Below are positions 25,432 to 33,142 of a stretch of 64,000 nt of DNA, in pieces. The first letter of the stretch is position 1; every line of letters begins with the position of its first letter. Made by a program: the position numbers and the translations under genes. A model generated the notes under the pieces. That model had not been told where the DNA came from, ran no database searches, and worked only from the letters and a program-made list of their open reading frames with translations. Source of the stretch: Pontibacter lucknowensis (GTDB taxonomy: Bacteria > Bacteroidota > Bacteroidia > Cytophagales > Hymenobacteraceae); contig NZ_FTNM01000003.1 of assembly GCF_900156415.1 (NCBI RefSeq), positions 248,001 through 312,000 on the forward strand, in the 5' to 3' direction.

Positions 25432-26580
25432 CTAAAAAGCCTCGCCGATCATCACATAGAAATTCATGCCTTCGCGCCCATACCCGATATCTGCCCGGAT
25501 GTTGAGCTTTTGCTCCGGGTTAAGGGCGTAGCGCAATCCTGAGCCGATGGAGTATTTCAATGTAGAGAAACTGACGTCTTTCGGTTTGTCGAACACATCG
25601 CCTACACCTGCAAAGGCCGCCATGCCGAAGCGCCAGAACAGTGGGAAACGGTACTCCAGCTGCGTGCCGGCAAAGTTGTCTTCGAGGAAGCGGTTTTTAG
25701 CATAGCCTCTCAGGATGCGGTCGCCGCCGGCCATGGCCATACGCATGACAGGTATGTCGCCATTATTTAAGTTGAAACTCGTGTTGTGGGCGAGAATGTG
25801 ATTCGGCTTCAGCTGGAAATATTTGCGGAAGTCGAAGTTGAAATTACTGTAGCCGAAGTCCCCGCCGAAGGTACTGCCAAAGCGGTAGCCGGACATCTCG
25901 AGGTAAGTACCGCTACTGGCAAAGGCCACGTTATCGCGACTGTCGAGCAGGAAGACCAGTCCCATACCGCTGTTCAGGCCACCCTGATAGCCGGGAATCT
26001 GTTGCGTGAGCAGTTGGCTCTCGCGGTCTTGGTTGATGGGATTGAGCTGCAGGTCGTAATAATTGGCAATCTGAAAATCCGGACCCAGGAAAGTTCTTGC
26101 TCCAACCTTCTTTAAAGCTGCCAGTCGGGCACTTACATAATCGTATTCATAGATCTCCTCGTCTGACAACGGGGTGTCGTTGCCGATGCCATAAAAGCGG
26201 TCGGTGTATACCCGGTGTCGCAGTTCGCCGCGCAGCAGGTATTTCTCGTCGCGTGTGAAAATAGTCCAGTCCAGCAACTGGTCGGTTTGCTTGCGCAAGG
26301 TATAGTCCGCAATAAGACGCACCTGTGAGAGGCGGGTGTAGCCTTCGTCTTCGCTGTTCTTCAGTTTGAAAAAGCCGAGCAGCGCTGCTCCAAATCCTAG
26401 TCGTGTGTCGGGGGTATAGTAGAGCACGGGTATAGGTATAAGCCCCCGTGTCTTCTCAGCCTTCGGAGGCATGGTGTCAGGTATAGCGTCGGCGGGTTGG
26501 TCCTGCGCCATTGCACGGTTAGTTGCGCCCAATAGCAAACAAAGTCCCAGCAAGCAGCTGGCAAGTGCATGTCGTTTCAT
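25432..26580 (-). CDS. BamA/TamA-like outer-membrane barrel protein, copy 1
   Basis: A 382-residue exported protein with a signal peptide, a short linker and a 16-strand-type surface-antigen (D15/Omp85) barrel but no POTRA domains. Typical segments are YYTPDTRLGFGAALLGFF, GELRHRVYTDRFYGIGNDT, AMAGGDRILRGYAKNRFLEDN (the RxRGY-like lid motif), QLEYRFPLFWRFGMAAFAGVGDVF and a terminal Phe (VMIGEAF) serving as barrel-insertion signal. Function in the family is unknown when POTRA are missing; it may be a pore or lipid-handling barrel. A close paralogue lies 680 bp away on the same strand. Confidence 0.85.
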   Translation of the reverse strand: MKRHALASCLLGLCLLLGATNRAMAQDQPADAIPDTMPPKAEKTRGLIPIPVLYYTPDTRLGFGAALLGFFKLKNSEDEGYTRLSQVRLIADYTLRKQTDQLLDWTIFTRDEKYLLRGELRHRVYTDRFYGIGNDTPLSDEEIYEYDYVSARLAALKKVGARTFLGPDFQIANYYDLQLNPINQDRESQLLTQQIPGYQGGLNSGMGLVFLLDSRDNVAFASSGTYLEMSGYRFGSTFGGDFGYSNFNFDFRKYFQLKPNHILAHNTSFNLNNGDIPVMRMAMAGGDRILRGYAKNRFLEDNFAGTQLEYRFPLFWRFGMAAFAGVGDVFDKPKDVSFSTLKYSIGSGLRYALNPEQKLNIRADIGYGREGMNFYVMIGEAF

Positions 26581-27259
26581 AAAACCAGCAAGGTATAAGG
26601 TGAGGGGCGGGTTCTGTGTTATAACAGGTATAAATCAGGACTTTGCCTGTAGAAATGTAATGAAGTTTAAGGGATTTTTGCTAGTGGGGTGAGTGATTTT
26701 TTTGCCTGTCCGGCGGAGGGAAGTTGTGTTGCAACTGCTGTTGCAGGTATAGCTGGTATTACGCGAGCGTCCATGCTCGTTTACGAATTTCTCCCTCGCT
26801 CGCGTCCCGCGAGTGTGAGGTATATGGCGGACTCTGGCCGTTGGGGAGAGCTGGTGTTGCGGCGGCGGCTGGCTAGGTATAGCATCCTGAGTTGTTTCAT
26901 AGCTTGCCCTGGCCGGGCGGGCCTTACTTTTTGTCTTGACACAAATCGAGGGCCCCTACCCCCAAAGTAAGCAAAAAAGTCAAGAACCTCCAAATCGAGG
27001 GCCCCTACCCCCACTCGCTGAACGCTCAAACAGTGGAGTGTCAAAGGGCGCACCTAGCCAAAGCGATTTGTTTTATAGCTACCGTGCAAGTTAGTCTTGC
27101 TATACCTGCCAGTGGTGCGTGCTGCTACAGAAACTACAGCGCCTATACCTATGGAGATGCAGTAGCCAAAAAGTCCCCCTTTGAAAGGGGCAGGGGGATG
27201 ACAATCGTGCACAGCTCCTTCCCCTGTTTTGTGGATAGGGGCCCTCTTTAATCCTGATC
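26581..27259. other. 679 bp without a gene, rich in repeats
   Basis: Between the two paralogous barrel genes. It holds seven GGTATA/TATACC motifs, a disrupted hairpin with two identical 19-bp inserts (26923-27013), and a C/G-rich dyad CCCCCTTTGAAAGGGG followed by GGGGG near 27175-27197. Open frames here cross the repeats and have no protein character. GGGGCCCTC near 27237 echoes the 19-bp insert in reverse orientation. Confidence 0.55.
26923..27013. repeat. Hairpin interrupted by a 19-bp sequence that is also repeated nearby
   Basis: TCGAGGGCCCCTACCCCCA occurs at 26946-26964 and again at 26995-27013. Each copy is preceded by ACAAA or CCAAA. If the first copy is removed, CTTACTTTTTGT (26923-26934) and ACAAAAAGTAAG become perfect 12-bp arms around the loop CTTGAC. 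This suggests insertion of the same short sequence twice into an older hairpin element. Confidence 0.65.
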
Positions 27260-28393
27260 CTAAAAAGCTTCCCCAATCATCAGGTACACATTAAACCCTT
27301 CTCGGCCATACCCTATATCTAGTCTCGAATTGAGTTTTTGTTCAGGCCTGATCGCGTACCTCAAACCTGTGCCGATGGAGTATTTGATCGTTGAAAGGCT
27401 AATGTCTTCCGGTTTGTCGAACACGTCGCCTATACCTGCGAAAGCGGCCGCTCCCAGTCGCCAGAAGAGTGGGAAGCGGTACTCCACCTGCGAGCCTACA
27501 AAATGGTCGTCGTGGAAGCGGTTGCGGGCGTAGCCTCTAAGTAACTTGTCGCCGCCGGCAGTGGCCAGGCGCTGTACCGGCACGTCTCCCTCGTTTAGGC
27601 GCAGCATGGTATTAGTGGCCAGTACGCGGTCCTTGCCCAGTCCATAGTAGCGGTTAAATTCCAGGTTGAAGTTGTTGTAGCGGAAGTCGCTGCCAAAAGT
27701 CTTGCCGAAGTGATAGCCTGAGATTTCCAGGTAAAAACCTTTGCTCGGATAGGCCGTGCTGTTGCGGTGGTCAATCAGGAAGATGGCACCCAAACCCACA
27801 TTGCGGCCCGTCTTGTAGCCGGGAATCTGTTGAGAGAGCAGCTGACTGCCTTCTTCCAGTTCCACATCATAATACTCCGTGAATTGCAGGTCTGGCCCCA
27901 GGAAGCTGCGAAAACCTACGTTCTTGAGTACCGCAATTTTGGCGCTGATCATGTCATAGTCATACAGCTCGCGATCCTCTTCACGCGTGTCGTTGCCGAT
28001 GCCGTAGAAGCGATCGGTATAGATGCGGTGCCGCAGTTCTCCACGCAGCATCAGGCGTTCTTCCCGGGTGAAAATGTTCCAATACAGCCATTGGTCGGTC
28101 TGCTTGTTCAGGGTGTAATCTACCACCAACCGGGCTAAAGAAAGGCGGGTATAGGTGGTGTCGGTATAGCTGCGGAGGCGGAAGTAACCCAATAGTGAGG
28201 CTCCAAAGCCAAGACGTGTGTCCGGGGTATAATAGATGACAGGCGCAGGTATAAGCCCTTTAACGCTGCGTCGTTCCGGCTCCGGCGGATTCGAGGTTTT
28301 TTCTTCGGTGGTTTGCTCCTGCGCCAGGGCAGGTATAGGATTTAGCAGTGTGAATAAAAACAGCGGGAGAATGAAGTATAGGTATAAGCGCAT
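27260..28393 (-). CDS. BamA/TamA-like outer-membrane barrel protein, copy 2
   Basis: A 377-residue paralogue of the previous barrel. It has the same order of segments: signal peptide, YYTPDTRLGFGASLLGYF, GELRHRIYTDRFYGIGNDT, ATAGGDKLLRGYARNRFHDDH, QVEYRFPLFWRLGAAAFAGIGDVF and terminal LMIGEAF. Similarity runs the full length, so the pair arose by duplication and has diverged moderately. There is no POTRA domain. Whether the two have different partners is unknown. The region upstream (28394-28622) is divergent with the amidohydrolase operon. Confidence 0.85.
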   Translation of the reverse strand: MRLYLYFILPLFLFTLLNPIPALAQEQTTEEKTSNPPEPERRSVKGLIPAPVIYYTPDTRLGFGASLLGYFRLRSYTDTTYTRLSLARLVVDYTLNKQTDQWLYWNIFTREERLMLRGELRHRIYTDRFYGIGNDTREEDRELYDYDMISAKIAVLKNVGFRSFLGPDLQFTEYYDVELEEGSQLLSQQIPGYKTGRNVGLGAIFLIDHRNSTAYPSKGFYLEISGYHFGKTFGSDFRYNNFNLEFNRYYGLGKDRVLATNTMLRLNEGDVPVQRLATAGGDKLLRGYARNRFHDDHFVGSQVEYRFPLFWRLGAAAFAGIGDVFDKPEDISLSTIKYSIGTGLRYAIRPEQKLNSRLDIGYGREGFNVYLMIGEAF

Positions 28394-28622
28394 GCAGGCC
28401 TTGGTTCAATAGGGGTTCAAAATATTAGGAGTACATACGTAAAGTACTCTTTCGGGTATAAACCAAATAAGAACAGTCTTGTTTTGTTAATGTCTATACA
28501 TTGAAATAGATCTATTTGTGGTGATTGTGAATATTTTAACAGCTTTGCGCGTGGAATTTTAGACAGAAGATGGCTATATTGTGTGTTTAAATCTAAACTA
28601 CTCAATCACCTTAATCTGACAC

Positions 28623-31600
28623 ATGAGAAAAATCTTAACCATTGCAGCCTGTCTCGCTTTGGGAGCAGCAGGCAGTGCGATGGCGCAGGAGACCTTTCCG
28701 CGCAATGGCGTGTACGATGAACGCACCGGTCTTGTCGCGCTCACCAACGCCACCATCCACACCGATTACAAAACCAAAATAGAGAACGCCACCCTGCTGA
28801 TCCGAAACGGGAAGGTAGAGGCCGTGGGTACCAAAGTACAGGTGCCTGCCGGTGCCGTGGTAGTCGATGCCAAAGGCAAGCACATCTACCCGGGTCTGGT
28901 GGATATGTTCACCAGCTATGGTCTGCCGGAGGTAAAAGTGGAGCGCCGCAGCTGGACAGCCCCACCACAGGAGGAGTCTACGAAGCAGGGCGCCTACAAC
29001 TGGAACCAGGCCATTCGTCCGGAAACCAATGCTGTGGAGCTCTTTAAAGTAGACAAAAAGCAGGCTGAGGAAATGCGCAAGCTGGGCTTCGGTACCGTGC
29101 TGGCCGTGCACCGCGACGGTATAGCCCGCGGTACGGCCACGCTGGTAACACTGGCTGACAAGCGCGAGAACGAGGTAATCCTGCTCGACAAGGCTGCTGG
29201 TGCACTTTCATTTGAGAAAGGCTCTTCGCCGCAGGATTACCCGAACTCGCTCATGGGTTCTATTGCCCTGCTGCGTCAGACTTACCTCGATGCGCAGTGG
29301 AACAACATGAATCCGGGTCGTGAGCAGAACATCTCGCTGGCCGCTTTTACGGGTGCCAACAACTATCCGCAGATTTTCGAAGCCAACAGCAAGCTGAACC
29401 TGCTGCGTGCCGATAAAGTAGGCGACGAGTTCAAGAAGCAATACATCATCAAAGGTGGCGGCGACGAGTACCAGATGATCAAGGAGATCAAGGCGACCAA
29501 TGCCCCAATCATCGTGCCGCTTAACTTCCCGGAGGCGTACAATGTGGAGGACCCGTATGATGCCCGCCGTGTGCCGCTCGACGCCATGAAGCACTGGGAA
29601 ATGGCTCCGTCCAACCCGGCAGCTTTGCAGAAGGCAGGTATACCGTTCGCCTTCACCACAGCCGACCTCAAAGACAAAAAAGACTTCCTGCCAAACCTGC
29701 GCAAGGCCATTGAGTACGGTCTGTCAGAAGAAGAAGCCCTAAAAGCTTTGACTGCCACTCCGGCTCAACTCCTGAAAGCCGACAAGCACGTAGGTAGCCT
29801 CGACAAAGGCAAACTGGCCAACTTCATCATCACCAGCGGCAACCTGTTTGCTGAAGACAATGTGATCCTGGAGAACTGGGTGCAGGGCAATCAATACAAG
29901 ATCACTGAAGTGCCAGCTGATTACAGAGGTGTGTATACGCTGAAGATCGGGCAGCAGCCGGAGCGCAAACTGCAGATTGCCGGTACGCCTGAAAAGCCGG
30001 AACTGAAAGTGATCGGTCAGGACACCGTGACAGGAAAGATCTCTGTTAGCGGCAACCTGGTAACGCTGTCATTCACTAAAGACAAGAAGAGTAAAGAGAC
30101 TATCCGCCTGAGCGGCTGGTATGCTGATAAGAACCTGCAGGGCGAAGGCCAGTTGCCGGATGCGACACTGGTGAAATGGAATGCGAAGTTCTCAGAAGCA
30201 ATGACCGAGAAAGCGAAGAAAGACGCTGCCAAAGAAGCCAAGCAGGCACTGGAGCTCGGCAACATGATCTATCCGTTCCAGGCTTTCGGTCAGGCTGAAC
30301 TGCCAAAGCAGGAGACGGTGCTGATCAAGAATGCCACGGTATGGACGAACGAGAAAGAAGGTATCCTGCAGAACACTGACGTGGTGCTGAAGAACGGCAA
30401 GATCGCGAAAGTTGGCAAGAACCTGAGCGAGTCTGGCGCCCGTGTGATTGACGGCACTGGCAAGCACCTGACAGCCGGTATAATTGACGAGCACTCGCAC
30501 ATTGCGTTGCAGGGAGTGAACGAAGGTACGCAGGCGGTAACTGCCGAAGTACGCATGATGGACGTGGTGAACCACGAAGACCCGAACATTTACCGTCAGC
30601 TGGCTGGTGGTGTTACGACTTCGCAATTGCTGCACGGTTCTGCCAACCCAATTGGTGGTCAGTCGGCCATTATTAAACTGCGCTGGGGCAAGAGCCCGGA
30701 GGAGCTGTTTGTGGAGAACGCCGACGGCTTCATCAAATTCGCCTTAGGTGAGAACGTGAAGCACTCCAACCGCGCACCTTCGCACAACGTGCGCTTCCCG
30801 CAGACCCGTATGGGGGTGGAGCAGGTATACGTAGACGCTTTCCAGCGTGCCAAGGAGTATAAGCAGGCCTGGGCAGACTACAACAAAATGTCGAAGAAGC
30901 AGAAAGCCGCGGCCGGCGAGCCGCGTCGCGACATTGAGTTGGAGACACTGGTAGAAATCCTGGACGGCAAGCGCCACATCACCTGTCACTCTTACGTGCA
31001 ATCTGAGATCAATATGATGATCAAGGTAGCCGACCAGATGGGCTTCAAAGTAAACACATTTACGCACATCCTGGAAGGCTATAAAGTAGCCGACAAAATG
31101 CGTGACCACGGAGCCGGCGGCTCTACCTTCGCTGACTGGTGGGCTTACAAAATGGAGGTGAAAGACGCGATTCCACAGAACGCAGGTATCATGCACAAGC
31201 TGGGCGTGACTACTGCCATCAACTCTGATGACGCCGAGATGGCCCGTCGTCTGAACCAGGAAGCTGCCAAGAGCGTGAAGTATGCTGGTGTGAGCGAAGA
31301 GGAAGCCTTGAAAATGGTGACGCTGAACCCAGCCAAACTGCTTCACCTGGATGATCGCATGGGTAGCATTAAAGCAGGTAAAGACGCCGACGTGGTACTG
31401 TGGAACAACCACCCGTTGTCGATCTACGCCCGTGCCGAAAAAACTTTTGTGGACGGCATTGCTTACTACGACCTGGAGCGTGACACGCAGCTGCGCACTG
31501 AGCTGGAGAAAGAGCGTATGCGCCTTGTTCAGAAGATGCTGCAGGCTAAAACCTCTGGTGCCAGAACACAGGCGCCTCCAAGAGGCCGCGCTGCTGTGGT

Positions 31601-31652
31601 ACACTGCGAAGACGTAGAGCACCACGAGGAAGAGGATTTTCTGGCTTACTAA
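28623..31652 (+). CDS. Large exported tandem amidohydrolase
   Basis: A 1009-residue exported protein with two amidohydrolase-like halves. The signal peptide ends at AMAQ. The N-terminal half (about 30-430) keeps the frame of the fold (KHIYPGLVDMFTSYGLPEV, VGSLDKGKLANFII) but lacks the metal HxH. After a beta-rich insert, the C-terminal half (about 560-970) has DEHSHIALQG (HxH), ITCHSYVQ, NTFTHILEG and TTAINSDDAEM, the ligands of a binuclear metal site. The tail is acidic and His-rich (HCEDVEHHEEEDF). The substrate is unknown; imidazolonepropionase-like peptidase or dipeptidase activity is plausible. A 99-bp gap with inverted repeats leads to the second gene. Confidence 0.85.
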   Translation: MRKILTIAACLALGAAGSAMAQETFPRNGVYDERTGLVALTNATIHTDYKTKIENATLLIRNGKVEAVGTKVQVPAGAVVVDAKGKHIYPGLVDMFTSYGLPEVKVERRSWTAPPQEESTKQGAYNWNQAIRPETNAVELFKVDKKQAEEMRKLGFGTVLAVHRDGIARGTATLVTLADKRENEVILLDKAAGALSFEKGSSPQDYPNSLMGSIALLRQTYLDAQWNNMNPGREQNISLAAFTGANNYPQIFEANSKLNLLRADKVGDEFKKQYIIKGGGDEYQMIKEIKATNAPIIVPLNFPEAYNVEDPYDARRVPLDAMKHWEMAPSNPAALQKAGIPFAFTTADLKDKKDFLPNLRKAIEYGLSEEEALKALTATPAQLLKADKHVGSLDKGKLANFIITSGNLFAEDNVILENWVQGNQYKITEVPADYRGVYTLKIGQQPERKLQIAGTPEKPELKVIGQDTVTGKISVSGNLVTLSFTKDKKSKETIRLSGWYADKNLQGEGQLPDATLVKWNAKFSEAMTEKAKKDAAKEAKQALELGNMIYPFQAFGQAELPKQETVLIKNATVWTNEKEGILQNTDVVLKNGKIAKVGKNLSESGARVIDGTGKHLTAGIIDEHSHIALQGVNEGTQAVTAEVRMMDVVNHEDPNIYRQLAGGVTTSQLLHGSANPIGGQSAIIKLRWGKSPEELFVENADGFIKFALGENVKHSNRAPSHNVRFPQTRMGVEQVYVDAFQRAKEYKQAWADYNKMSKKQKAAAGEPRRDIELETLVEILDGKRHITCHSYVQSEINMMIKVADQMGFKVNTFTHILEGYKVADKMRDHGAGGSTFADWWAYKMEVKDAIPQNAGIMHKLGVTTAINSDDAEMARRLNQEAAKSVKYAGVSEEEALKMVTLNPAKLLHLDDRMGSIKAGKDADVVLWNNHPLSIYARAEKTFVDGIAYYDLERDTQLRTELEKERMRLVQKMLQAKTSGARTQAPPRGRAAVVHCEDVEHHEEEDFLAY

Positions 31653-31656
31653 ATGG

Positions 31657-31747
31657 TTAAATTGTTAAATGGCTAAATTGCTGTTTCGGAATTGAGGGAA
31701 TCGCACCGCGAACCAACAATTTAACAATACAGCAATGCAACAATTAA
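31657..31747. repeat. AT-rich imperfect inverted repeat between amidohydrolase genes
   Basis: The left side is built of TTAAATTG-type units (GGTTAAATTGTTAAATGG) and the right side of their complements (CAACAATTTAACAATACAG). They can form an imperfect stem between the two coding regions. Similar simple inverted sequences flank genes near 1.1 and 37.6-38 kb. Confidence 0.5.
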
Positions 31748-31751
31748 AGAG

Positions 31752-33083
31752 ATGAAAATTCACAAGAGATATATTTCAGCTTTCGTGGCGCTTATGCTGA
31801 GTGTGCCTGCCTTTGCGCAGGTGCCGGTGCCGGCTGCGAAGCAAAGCAAGCCTGTGTTGCTGACAGGCGCTACCCTGCACGTGGGTAACGGCAAGGTGGT
31901 AGAAAATGCCGCCGTTGGCTTTGATAATGGCAAGATCACCTACGCGGGGCCACTGAGTGGTGCGAACCGCAATGGCCACGAAGTGATCGACGTAGCCGGG
32001 CAGCACATCTACCCAGGCCTGATCCAGCCAAACGCACAACTTGGCCTGAACGAGATTGAGAGTGTGCGAGCTACACTCGACATGCGCGAAGTTGGACAGT
32101 TTAACCCGAACGTGCGTGCTGTGGTGGCCTACAACACCGACTCTGACATCGTGCCGACCATTCGTGCCAACGGCGTTTTGATGACGCAGGTAACACCGGT
32201 GGGCGGAACCATTTCCGGCTCGTCTTCAGTGGTGCAATTGGATGCCTGGAACTGGGAAGATGCCATCGTGAAAGCCGACATAGGTATTCACCTGAGCTGG
32301 CCAAACATGATCATTAACACAGGGGGCGCTCCGAACCCGCGCATGGCCAACATGGGCCAGCAGCGCGAAGAAGCCATTGCCGAGCTGGGTCAGTTGCTGC
32401 GCGACGCCGCTGTGTACAAGCAGGCCAAAAACGAGAAAGAAAACCTGAAGCTCACTTCGCTGAACGGTCTGTTCGATGGCTCTAAAAAGCTATACCTGCA
32501 TGCCAACTATGGCAAGGAGATCATTGAAGGCGTGAACTTCGTGAAGCAGCATGGCGTGAAGGACATCGTGGTAGTAGGTGCCCGTGATGCGGTTGCCGTT
32601 GCCGATTTCCTGAAGGCAAACAACATTGCCGTGATCTACTCTGGCGTACATGCCCTGCCAACCCGCTCTGACGAAGATGTGGACATGCCATACAAGACGC
32701 CATACCTCTTGCAGCAGGCCGGCATACCTTTCGCACTCGACTACGACCTGAGCACACACGGTATCCGTAACCTGCCTTTCATTGCCGGTACAGCCGTAGC
32801 CCACGGTCTGGACAAAGAGCAGGCGCTGGCCGCCATCACACTCAACACGGCGAAGATCTTAGGTATAGACAAGCAGGTAGGTTCCGTAGAGGTTGGCAAA
32901 GATGCCACCATCGTGGTATCGGCCGGCGATATCCTGGACATGCGCACTAACAACGTAACGCACGCTTTCATCCAGGGCCGCAAGATCGATCTGAACGACA
33001 AGCAGAAGTACCTCTACGAGAAGTTCAACGGCAAGTACCAGGCTGAGCAGCCTGCAACTACAGGTCCGAAAGCACAGAATTAA
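31752..33083 (+). CDS. Exported amidohydrolase-like protein, probably inactive
   Basis: A 443-residue exported protein (signal ending PAFAQ) with an amidohydrolase fold: ATLHVGNGKVVENAAVGFDNGKITYAGP, GQHIYPGLIQPNAQLGLNEI, and the C-terminal ALAAITLNTAKILGIDKQVGSVEVGKDATIVV. The segment that should hold HxH reads PNAQLG, and no other clear metal ligands are visible, so it is likely a pseudoenzyme. It resembles the inactive N-terminal half of the upstream protein. The two are cotranscribed and may form one complex in the periplasm (inference). Confidence 0.82.
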   Translation: MKIHKRYISAFVALMLSVPAFAQVPVPAAKQSKPVLLTGATLHVGNGKVVENAAVGFDNGKITYAGPLSGANRNGHEVIDVAGQHIYPGLIQPNAQLGLNEIESVRATLDMREVGQFNPNVRAVVAYNTDSDIVPTIRANGVLMTQVTPVGGTISGSSSVVQLDAWNWEDAIVKADIGIHLSWPNMIINTGGAPNPRMANMGQQREEAIAELGQLLRDAAVYKQAKNEKENLKLTSLNGLFDGSKKLYLHANYGKEIIEGVNFVKQHGVKDIVVVGARDAVAVADFLKANNIAVIYSGVHALPTRSDEDVDMPYKTPYLLQQAGIPFALDYDLSTHGIRNLPFIAGTAVAHGLDKEQALAAITLNTAKILGIDKQVGSVEVGKDATIVVSAGDILDMRTNNVTHAFIQGRKIDLNDKQKYLYEKFNGKYQAEQPATTGPKAQN

Positions 33084-33108
33084 AATATCTACTCTCACCT
33101 TAAGCAGG

Positions 33109-33142
33109 AAAGCGCTGTCATGTTGTGACAGCGCTTTTTTTT
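33109..33142. terminator. Intrinsic terminator, convergent genes
   Basis: AAGCGCTGTCA and TGACAGCGCTT form a perfect stem around a five-base loop, followed by a long T-run. It ends the amidohydrolase operon and abuts the comEC stop codon. Confidence 0.9.

Noticed and set aside
26689..27053. Short frames in the repeat-rich spacer between the barrel genes
   Set aside because: They cross the hairpin and the 19-bp inserts on both strands and look like translated repeats.
30744..31625. 293-codon frame on the minus strand
   Set aside because: It lies opposite the metal-binding half of the tandem amidohydrolase and has no motif of its own.
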